DNA of 64,000 nucleotides, from contig CAIIXF020000003.1 in the NCBI GenBank assembly GCA_903813345.2, positions 15,388,931 to 15,452,930 on the forward strand. The letters run 5' to 3'. This document shows positions 12,801-24,800 of the stretch, piece by piece (positions within the stretch are counted from its first letter, which is position 1; each line of letters begins with the position of its first letter). The notes under the pieces were generated by a model. It was not told the origin of the DNA. It worked only from the letters and a program-made list of their open reading frames with translations, and ran no database searches. The translations under genes were made by a program, and so were the position numbers. The stretch comes from Owenia fusiformis (lineage: Eukaryota > Annelida > Polychaeta > Sabellida > Oweniidae).

Positions 12801-15800
12801 ACATGTGATATATATTTGAACAGTTATCGAAGGTTGTCTCTTGTGCCAGGTTAAAATATTTCTTCTATCAAAAGACATATTATGTTTATTTGGTGGTGGG
12901 GGGGGGGGGGGGGTAAAAGTCTTGTTTTGTGACAACATTGTCACATTTCCCATGCCTTTGATATTTAATATGGGGCTGGACTGCTCACTAAAATTCTCAA
13001 TTTAAAGCCAATGGTCTCCTCTACAAACACCAAATGTTTATCAATATAAGGGTAGAGTTGTTGTACATTGTTTTTTTATTCATAATATCAAATTTCAGGA
13101 TATTGGGGTTTGTTGAATTACATTTCTGCTATATTGTTCTCTGATAGTAATATTTTTTTTTCTTTTCTTGCTGTCTGTTGAAATGCTCTTCGGTCATCTA
13201 CCTTTTGACACTAGTGCTTACATATACAGTATATACATATACTTATATAATACACCTGTCTGCATTCCATTTATAGAAGAAGCACCATGGGAGCCAGAAC
13301 GAGAACCAACGGGATTCTTTCCACCACCATCTAGCGCAATACGAACAGACACAGAACTTCTTGACCAATCAAATTTCTTAGATCCAAGCCGTGGCCCTAC
13401 ATTTTTAACAGAGCCCAAACAGTCATTTTTACTACCTGAGTTGCCCATTAAGGAACAGTCTGAGAGTGCATCACCAGCGCCACCTATGACACCAAAGCCT
13501 CAGTAAGTCAAAGATGTGTTGTCATGTTGAATACACAAAGTGGAAGAGAGTGAAAATAGTGGAATAAATATGTATAAAGTGAAAAACAGTGGAATTAGCA
13601 TGTTCAAAACATGAAATAGAGTGAAAAACAGTGCAATTAGCATGTTTAAAACATGAAATAAAGTGAAAAACAGTGGAATTGGCTCATGCCAATTTAATTT
13701 TGCATGATCAAAAGAGCATACCAGAAGATTGTAGTAAAAACTACATGTAATTTGAAACTAGTTTTAAATGTTCCAACTGACACCTTATCATAAAAAAATA
13801 TATCTGGACATCTGATACTCCTGGAGTGGCCTATATTCAGTCATTTCCTGTAAAATTGCATCCAAATTATTTAATGAATCTTTGCACAATTTAGTTAAGA
13901 ATCTTAATAATTCATGTTTGTTTAGATTTGTTATCAACCCAAATGGCTTCATCCCTAACTCCATATTGGTGAAGTTACTATGGCCAGAGGAGGTAAAAGA
14001 AGACTTGGAAACATCAAGTGAATACCGACCCCCAAGTCTCACTGCTGAACAAATGGCGCAAATTGAAGGACTGAATAACAAGGTATGACAACTAATTAAT
14101 TGTTTAGACTCAATATTAAACTACTTTACATTGATCTCGTATGTGTATGTGATCTGGGGTCTAATTTTGGAATGATTTTTACAATGATCTGCTTGTACAT
14201 GCATAACATACAGAAAGGTTTTTGTAAGGGTCAGGTTCAATACATTGTTGTTAGGACTGAAACTGAATAAATTGCATTTGAGAGATTGAGGTTAAAAATC
14301 ATTGTGTCTGTTTTCTTCAGAGATTTTTTAAAAGAAACTTAATTAGACTTAAATAAACTTTACATTTGAGAAAACAAAAGGGAGGGAGTTATTTTGGAAT
14401 GTAATTGATAAAGCTTTGGGACACTTTCAAAATATCGACCTGAACCCTTGCTCAAAATCATCTCGCAATATTTTATTTAATGAGTGCAATTGTATTGAAG
14501 ATTTATGTTTTTGTTAAGTCTCAAGAGGTGGATACATTTGAAGATGAAGAGAGCAGGGTATGTCAGGAAAGATTTTTTAACCAAACCCTCATTGTTGTTT
14601 TCTTGCAATGATTCTACCAGAATGTCACATGGCTATGTTTATTTCATGATAAAATCAAAACATGAAAAACTAAGAAAATTATTTTAAGGAAGACAGAATG
14701 AGTATAACTTAACTAAATTGACTTGATCCTTTCACATGTAAGCTTGCATACTGAAAAAGTTACCATACTAGACTGACTCACCTTAACTCGTCTCTTTATT
14801 TGGGAAAATATGAAATGAACATGGTCAAAGTGATATTCTAAAATTACCCTATAAATTATGATTATGCAATTGTTTTATTACTTCATTCCATTTTCAGATT
14901 TCCCAAATCTTAATAAATTTATTTTTTGCTTGTACAGCTTTCCTATATGTCCGCATGCAGATTTCCACCTTGTTCCATGTTTATGAGTGATGGAGGTCAA
15001 TGGTCTCAGTCTCTGATTCTTATTCTCTGATTCGAAGAAAAATTAGTTTTATATTACTTTATTAATACATAGGATTTGGTCAATATAAAGATGGCAGCAG
15101 CAGTAGGAATCCTATTAACACTGATTGTTCTGACTGTACCTGCCATCTTTATTTAAAAATTATTTCTATCACCTTCTATTGACCTAATGATTTGGATCAA
15201 ATATGATGCAAATGCAGACCATTGTGATTTCTTTCGTGTCATAGTAAGAGACTGAACCCTCTTAGTAATTATCATTGTATTTATTTTTGTTTAACCCCCA
15301 ACCATCGGCTTTGTTTAAATTAAGAGGGTCCCAGCATTTTGCATGTTCGTTCCATATTTTGCATGTTTCTACCATATTTTGCATGTTTCTCCCATATGTT
15401 CCATGTTTCTCCCATATTTTGCATGTTTCTACCATATTTTGCATGTTTCTCCCATATTTTGCATGCTTACATGCTCCTTTAATTTAGACTGCAAGGATTA
15501 TATTTTCCTGAAAATATAAATATTCTACAAAACATAGTTGTCAAATAATTCAGTGGGTCATTTCTGTAAGCATATCTTTAACTTTAACTGTAACTTTAAG
15601 AAAATCATAAGTCAGTGGTTGTTTACGTGTTACCATGGACACCATGACAGCATAGTGTGAGGACAAATAAGTAACTTATGATTTCATGAAGAATGCTCAG
15701 GAAAATGCACACCAGTTGTAGTAAAATGATTTTTTATAATTTTTATTTTATGGCTGTACTAACATTAATATGAAAAATATTTTTATTATTCAAGGAAAAT

Positions 15801-18800
15801 ATAGCGAATAATCCTTAACTGTTTCCATTCCACATTAATAATTTTGAACACAAATTCAAAATAACGTGAAAACAACAATTTTATTTGTTTAGCTCATGTT
15901 GAGTTTGTGTTCAGAAGATTAGCTGCATGATTATTGTTAACATTTACTTAATAGCTGCATGTTAATATTGAATAGCTGCATATTATTACTAAATAGCTGC
16001 ATGTTTAAAGATGTATGTATAAATACATGTATGTAGCTATATGGTTTTAATAAATAGCTAAATGTAGTTACTAAATAACTACAATTAGGTAATTACAAAA
16101 TAGCTGCATGGAATTATAAAACAACTGCATGAAATTACTAAAAAGCTGTATGTAATGTACAAAATATGTAATTACTAAATCGTTGTTTATAATTATAGCT
16201 ATGTAAACTAATAAATAACTGCATGGTGTCACTATACAGCTGTCTGTATCAATCACTAGCTTAATGTTATTGTTAATATGTAGCTTAAGATTATTACTAA
16301 TGTCTACCTTGCAGCAATTTCAAACCAGAGAATGGGGAAAGAATAAACGGAAAGGGGTAAAATCACCTATTGAAATATCACACTTACCTTGTTTTAAACC
16401 TAATTCCCATACTCCTTATATAGTTAAGATGATTTTCTGTGTGATAAGGAACCCACCTCTTTTCAGTTAATTAACTTTTCTAAAAATCATAACTTTTTCT
16501 TAAAGTCCTTTTGGTACGTTAAATTGGTTTTCTGTGTTGAATACTTTCTTGAGAAACTCCCTTAACTCCTTAACTCCTGTACATGTACTTGTTTGTATAT
16601 TCCCTGTATAGGATAACTTTGAATAACTCTATTATGGGATAACTCCTTCCTAATCCTAATACCCTCTATACCTAGTGTAAAAAAACTTGCAGAATAACTC
16701 CCTATATGGGATAATATTGTTTTGGGATAACTTCTGTCTATGAACCCCCTTATTTAATAACTCTTGAAATGGTTCAATCCCATATTAAATGAAATGATTT
16801 GACTTTTTGAAACCTTTTTGATGTGTGCTTATCATACTTTTGGTGAGGTTGTCTAACATTTACATTAACAGTGTATTTGTTTAAATTACAGATGATATAT
16901 ACACACAAAAATGTTTTATTGGTAAATTTAATAAAGGATTGTGTACTTTATGATAACTATCGAATATATCAAATATAAAACATATATAATATAAGCTCCA
17001 GGATTTGAAGTTCCAAATTCTGTATTTTATGCAACAATTTAAAATGTTACTCCAACTCTTTTAGATCATAACTAAGCCTGTTGAACCCTATTGTAGTCTA
17101 GAAAGTAATATAATTATCCCAGGGCAATTTACATTACATCAAAAGATCAATGTCTGATAGAAAACTAAATAAATCTAGTTTGGGGGAGGGGATCAAAGCT
17201 ATTTCAGTTTGCTATCCGACAAATTTCAACATTGACTTTTTTTGCAATTTCGATTCGAAATGCTACCCTTCACCAAGATGCATGCAACATGGAATATTAC
17301 GCCTATTGTTCACCCTGGGTATAGTCTGTCACGTGACTTCATGGATGACGTGTGCGCGAGTGATTCGCATTTTCTTTCGCTTGAGGTTTGTAATCACACT
17401 TTTTACATGTTTTAAGATTTTGTATCTCTGTGAAACTTGTCCCGTACCATCAATGTCTGAAGACGATCTAATTCACCAAATATCTCATCCAAGCGAGTCC
17501 CGGTTAAAGAGAAATTCGCACTTTTGTGTCTCGCAAAATGACGTGTGCGCGAGTAAATCGAATTTTACGAAGGATGGGTGCGCGAGTCTAAAATATTTTT
17601 ATTCACTTGAGACAATTCTGCAAGCTAAGGCAGAATACAACTCACGTGACATTTGTTTTTGTCATCTTAAAGTAGTATGTTAAAGAATAGTTTGCTATTT
17701 TGTAGATGTTTCATGTATGGCACATACATGTCTACGTTTAATGACAATAAATGTTTTGAAATAGCTTGTAGGGCTGTCCGGCATTGCAGGTGAATTAAAA
17801 TTTGAACCAAAAATTGAATTAAATTTTTGGCGGTCTCATAAAACCGGCAGCATATTCATTTATTGACATCCCATACAAAGGGGGGGGGTCAGAGTTGTTA
17901 TGTGGTTACTCGGCATCCGCCACGATCAGAACCATGTAAGGAATAGTAAGGGGAAGCCCATGATACCAAGTAATATCAAATAATTATAGGAGCCCCCACC
18001 CCTCTGGTGCCCCCCCTTGACCCCCCCCCAAAAAAAAAAATTGTGATTTTCTCAAATTCTTTAATTGACTCATACACTTTGAAAGTGCCCAGAAAGCACC
18101 AAATAGCATCTTAAAATTGTAAACATTTCTTGGGAAATAGGCACTTTTAGGCACAGACACTTTTAAAGTGCCCAAACTTCATCGAATAGCACCATGATAT
18201 TGTAAATTTTGATATGGGGGACAAACACTTGCTCCCCCTCTGGCACCCCAGCCCCACCTCCCCCTTTTGCACCCCTCCCCCCTTTGACACCCTCAAAATT
18301 TGAAAAAAATTGTGATTGTTTTTCAATGATTTTATTGACTAATACACTTTAAAAGTGCCCAGAAGCACCAAATATTATCTTTAAATTGTAAAATTTTCTA
18401 GGAGAGTTAGCCACCCCTCACATCCCCCACAAAACAAAAGAAAATATTCTGAATTTCATGTATTGTGTCAGACATTTTTTAAAAGCACCAAATAGCATCT
18501 CAAAACTGTAAAATTTTCGAGGGGGAGTGGACCACTCCTCACACCCCCCACAAAACAATTGGAACGTTTGGAAGTTGCATTTGTTAATTCCAAACCAATA
18601 TAGGGAGTAACTGACCCCCCCCCCCCCTCTGTCTTACGCGATTTGATTTACGCGGCAAAAAATGACAATTTTACATTCTCTTTAGTAAGCTAAAAACCGC
18701 ACCCCCCTTGGAGAAAAGTGTCTTACGGGCCTGTGTAACAAAATCAATATTGTGTCTAGCTTGCAGAATTGTTTAAAATGAATATAAATATGTTAGACTC

Positions 18801-21800
18801 GCGCACCCATCCTTCGTAAAATTCGATTTACTCGCGCACACGTCATTTTGCGAGACACAAAAGTGCGAATTTCTCTTTAACCGGGACACGCTTGGATGAG
18901 ATATTTGGTGAATTAGATCGTCTTCAGACATTGATGGTACGGGACAAGTTTCACAGAGATACAAAATCTTAAAACATGTAAAAAGTGTGATTACAAACCT
19001 CAAGCGAGAGAAAATGCGAATCACTCGCGCACACGTCATCCATGAAGTCACGTGACAGACTATACCCAGGGTGTTGTTGTTGGCACATGTTTTAAGAATC
19101 ATAAATAAGTTATAGTACTGCCACCATGAAAGTCCAAATTGAGTCGCTAAAACATGTGAAAAGTCCGCGATCAACTTTCATTGTATTTAGTTTTGAGGGG
19201 GAGGGGGTCCAACTCAAAACTAGATTTATTTAGTTTCCTATCAGACATTGAACTTTTGATGCCTCCCCTTAGGATACTTGTCTTCCTGTAGGCACTTGAC
19301 CTCTTAATTTTGTAGATAGTTTCTCAACCCCATGTAGTTTCTTAAGCCCAATTTAGATTCTCAATCCTCGTAATTTTTCAGACCCAGTCATCTATGGAGC
19401 GAGTTGGAACTGCAGGAACTGAGGCGGTAATTTACTGCGAGATGTTACGAATTAACATGTTTTGCCTTGAAATAGAGTATATAATACATTTTGCAATAAA
19501 TGTACAAATTAAATCTTTCACTTTGATGCATGACCCTGTCACTCTCTTGTTTGAAACCATTTTGTGAAACAATTTTATTGTCTTGGATATTTGCGTGTGC
19601 AGCTTGATTTAATAAGCATAAATGTCCCAGAATCTGTGATCTCCAAGACGATGGTCACTGCTCCCACTCATATTTCCCATAATGCAATATAGACTGCAAA
19701 CAAGATCAGTCGAACCTGTGTACTAATAGCCCATATATCAGTGATTTTATGTGAATTCATGACAATTTATTCATTTATTATGTGTTGCTTCCCTTAACAG
19801 TTTATTTATATTTATGTTTTGGTTGTCTCATATGTATTCAATCTGCTTGTTTTATTTTTATTTCTAACATGTTTGTGTTGATTTTGAGTTGTTTTTATTT
19901 TTATGTTTTACTTTATAAGTGTTGTGTTTTATTTTATGTATAACTTCTTAATGCATCATTCCTGTTGAAATTGAGATGAAAAAAAGAACGAACCAATTTA
20001 TTTTGCTATATTTTATTTATTTATTCCTCAGACTGTTTTTCCAAGTTTTAATCATTTTAGTATTTAGTCTTGTTTTTTGCATTTTGTCATTTTTATTTAA
20101 CTGCAATATGTATGTTTTTATTTCAATACATCCCCTTCATACATTGAGCATTTGAGAACATGAAAGTTGGGTGTCAAGCCCACGCTTTTCCCTTAACTTC
20201 AATCGTTGTACCTTTCAGTCTGACAGCCACATTTTGAGTTTGTCTGGCATTAAGTCATCACCTTACTCCCCCCACAACTTTGTACCTTTCAGTCTGAGGG
20301 GCCACAGCATCAGGATTTAAGTCCACTCCTTAGCCCCCATCCCCTGCCATAAACAATTATATACTTGCGAGGGTCTCAATAAATTAGTTGGGGAGCATCT
20401 CATGATTGTTGCTGTATCTTTCAGAGTGGAGCCTCAAGCAAGTGGGATGACCAGGCAAAAGTTCTGGATTATGCAGATTCCGAAGCTGAAGAACCAGAAA
20501 ATTTGGAACCTCCAAAATCAGCCTTCTTGGACAAGATACAAGATGTATTGGACCGGCCTCCAACTCCCAAGGTGTGTGTTGTTGTTTTTGTCGTTGTTTT
20601 CATTGAAGTTGAAGAACCAATCCAATGTCTTCCAATGGAGCTCTAAAGGAGAAATGATTTTAATTCATCTTCTGAAGCTTTAAAAGAAATGTCTTCAAAA
20701 TTTTTCCCAAAAGGACGATTCTCGGTTTGGAGAACGAAGTTCATCAATCTAAATGAGCATTATCCCTACTTCGGACAAATTTGATTTTTTTACATAATAT
20801 AGATATGAATGTCCTCTTTTGAATAGTCATAATTTAATTTGGGTGATATTTCTAGATTTTTCGCATAAAAAATATTAGCGCAGTACACTGATGAACTTCT
20901 TTCCCCAAATCAAGACTTGTATTTTATTGAATCGGTCTAATTGAGCGTTATCCCTGCTTCAGACCAATTTGTTTTTTTTACATCTTGTAGATTTAAATGT
21001 CCTCTTTTGAATATTCATAGTTTAATTTGGGTAATATTTCTATATTTTTCATGAAAAAAATTATTAGCCCAGGAGACTGTTCTCCAAACCGAGAATCGTC
21101 CTTTGCTTGTTAAGTTTTGCCTCTTGACTAAGCGTTTTGTCGGTTGACTATCTAAGGAAATGTCTGAAGTGGTTCAACAATTTACTTTCTAAAAACCACA
21201 TTTTGGACAAAATGTTTTACAAAATTTGCTCGTTAAGTTTTGCCTCTTGCTAAGAGTTGACTAAGAGTTTTGCCTCTTGACTCAAGGAGGTTCAACATTT
21301 AACTGAGTGTTCAACAAAATACTTTCAGAGTGAGCCAGAAAGTCCAGTTCCTCAGCCAGTAGACAAAAGTTTGGGAACCAATACCCCAAGACCTCCACCC
21401 TCACCCCCTAAGGCACCCAGGGGACCTGCCAAGAAACCAATGAAACCAATCGTGAAGTATGTAGCAGCTGTACCACCCCCTAGAGAACGAACCCCTACCC
21501 CACCCCCTACACCTCTCCCAGAGTTCATATCTAAATGGATGGGGGAAGAGTGGTTCGAGAAATACTTTCCCAATGCCAATAGCAATGTAAGTACATTTAA
21601 CTGCGAGACAAAATTTTATTTTTATAATGCATATTTAATTTGTCTTTTTAAGCAATATTATTTCAGATTATGACAAATGATTTTGTATGTTGTCTGATTG
21701 TTTAACATTGCAGTTTAACCTTGATGCATTATGGGTAACACAATAACACAATTCACTGGATGTGTCATCTTCCTGTTCTTTACTTATAAAATGATTTAAT

Positions 21801-24800
21801 ATATGCAATGTTTGTTTACACTAATCAGATGGAAAAGGTATGTCTGCATGGTTTTTCTCTCTCTATGCATGAGAATTGTATATATTGTATAAATTGTACA
21901 TATTGTATAAATTGTATGCATTGCATGAAACTCTCCTTTGTTGATTGCAAAGTTCCAATCAGATTTTCCAATCAATAAAGAAAAAGACAAAATTTAAACC
22001 TCCCTTGATCATTATTTTATGTCAAGATTCTTCTTATAGATTTATACTCTTACAGATATTACATGTATATCTGTTGTTCCTATATCAGTCTCATTCCTTT
22101 CTACTTTTCTAATATATTCACCCTGTATATGGTATATCTATATTTGTGCCCTTGATCCTTATTAATTAGTTAACTTCCCTCTAGCAATTACAGAGGATTT
22201 TACATTCTTGATCTTAATGATCTCAAATCAATGTTTTATGATTTTAGTGAAGTTTTAGATTGTAATTTGATGTTTGGTACTAAATGTTGTGGCATGATTT
22301 TCTGACTGCATATTATGACTGAGTAAAATTATTAGATTAGATTGAAAATTGTCCCCAATTCAAAGAACGTAGAAAAAGTCCAGATTTTACAAAACGTAAT
22401 TATATTTACACCTGGATTTTGCTCCCTTACTTTTATAGCCATTTACAAGGTATGAATGCCTTATTTGGATTTTATTGTCAGTAAACTCTATACAGAATAC
22501 TGTAAAATATGTACTCACTTTTGAGCCTCTTTAAAAAAATAATCTTAATAATTTTTTCATTTTAGTCTTTTATGAAATCCTTACAGATATTCCCAAACAA
22601 ATGTATGCCCTAGAGATGAGGGGGGGGGGGCAGATACAATTAAATTGAGTTCAATTGAGTTTGATTCTAACTATAGTAGACTGGATATAGAAAAGGATTT
22701 GTCTCTAATCAAGGATGTCTATCTAGATAGACGTCCTTGTTCTAATTAATATCTAACAGTTACACTCAATGAACAATTTTTTTAATCATCTATTAATATT
22801 TTATTTGATTCTAATTGTTACTATTTCACTTTGTTTTAACACATTTTTTGTTCAACCCAGTAGAAATATATTTTCATCAAACACTGATCCATGATCTTTT
22901 TCTGTTATTAATTTTAGACAATGCCCAAGCCGTGGACCATCCAGGCATTCATCACAATGCTATTACGATTGGTTCGCATTGCCAGCTTCAAGCATAAATC
23001 AGACGTCGTCGAGGCGATCCTCCGCATAAACCAAGATTTTGGTGTGCCTAATAATGATGCAGTTTTACGAACTTTACTGAGTGTACTTAATCACCACACG
23101 CATCCGCCAACATGTGCAGTTCCTGAAGAGAAAATGTTCATTCTATCTGCAATTAAATGTATGCAGAGCATGGGAATATTTGATAAAGACTTCTGTACAG
23201 GACTCATGGTGGAATATATAGAGGGAGATAAAGATATAAGGTGAGAGATATCAAATTTATCCTGCCCTTTTTTGTGGGGAATTTCTGTTAGGTTACTTTT
23301 ACCTCACATTTATGGATGCCTTTATACAGGGTGGTCAAAACATTCCAGAAATAGGTATGGTATTTTGGCATTGCTATTTTGTCAAAATATAAAATAAAAC
23401 TTGTCAAACTCAACTCCAGTGGAAAATTCTGTGACAGATCCATCTATTGGAAAGGTGCCCTTTTAATAACTCTCATGATTAAACTGCAATGAAATTAAAC
23501 TTCGATTTACAGATTATCTAACTGTATCATTAACATATCTATTTTCAGACAAATTGTTCGAGATGCATTTGCATTCAGCGGACTGAACGACCCTCACGAT
23601 CATTTTGGGAGAGACATGGACTCATGGGATACTTGGAATGTATCAGAGGATAACCGCAAACCTGAAATTAAAAACATGTGTGAACTCTGGTTGGATAAGT
23701 AAGTTTTTACAAAATATGATATAGGTTTTCAAGAATGTATACTGCACTCCCGGTATTTTTAGCGTGAAATTTACTTTGTGCAATTCAGCATCATGACAAA
23801 TGATTGTCGCAAAATTTACTAGCCTTATTAAATCCCCATGGGAAAATAACATTTGGTACACACGATTACTGTACATTTTTGAACCATTGTTTGTGCCATG
23901 GGGTGGCTTTTTAAAACTTCAGGTTGTCAAGGGTAACTTAAGTTTACAAAGCTTGATAATTCAGAGAATAATGAAATTTAAACTTAGCAGAATTTAATAA
24001 CTGCTAAATTGTAATTTCTCAAATATTTCAAAATTAAATAACGTCAAAATATAAGTGGAGTTCAGTACTTATATGGCATAAAACCCTGCATCAGAATTAG
24101 CTAGTCACACCTCACTCTGAATGCTACAGTACATATCATTATACCATTTGATTAGTTTCAGCCTTATCTTAATGATCTTTAAATTAATGCTAATGGTCTT
24201 TTATGAGCGTTTGAATGTAAAGTGATTGTCAACTACTTATAGGTAGAAAATGTGGTGTAGCGTGTAATGACTGATGATTAAAATAATGAAAACTTTTGGT
24301 GATAAATATTTCTCATATGACTAACCAAGATAGAGTCATCTCGATAAAGAAGAATTATCAAAGCTCGTCAAGGACGGACGATCTTGCCCAGGTACTCATA
24401 TAAGAACGTCTATTTCCAGATGGCTTGCCACATTTAAGATCCACCTAGAGGACAGCATTGAGAGATTGAAGAAGGGACAGTCTGTACATGGCAATGTCAA
24501 CAAACTGAGAAAAAATATGGGGGTATGGTGATTCAAAACCTATGAAAAACTGTTACTTGTTTGTTAAGGACACACATGTTCTTTCTTAAAGGACACACAT
24601 TTAAAAAAACACATTACTGGGACTCACATTTTTCTAGACCTAGATGTAACTAATGATTGTTGTTTGCAAAAGTACACACTAGAAAATTCAAATATTTGAT
24701 TTTTGTGATTTTTATGATAATTAGTTATTAGTAGTATGCTATGGTGAAAACAGTACAGTTACACATGTAGTATTAATTTTGATTATTATATGATATTCTT

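Noticed and set aside
15262-15487. Repeated HGTYGRNMQNMVETCK-like frame
   Set aside because: Translation of a 20-bp minisatellite on the opposite strand.
15344-16262. Short regular repeats considered as a CRISPR-like array
   Set aside because: The units are contiguous or irregular without unique spacers, and the genome is clearly animal.
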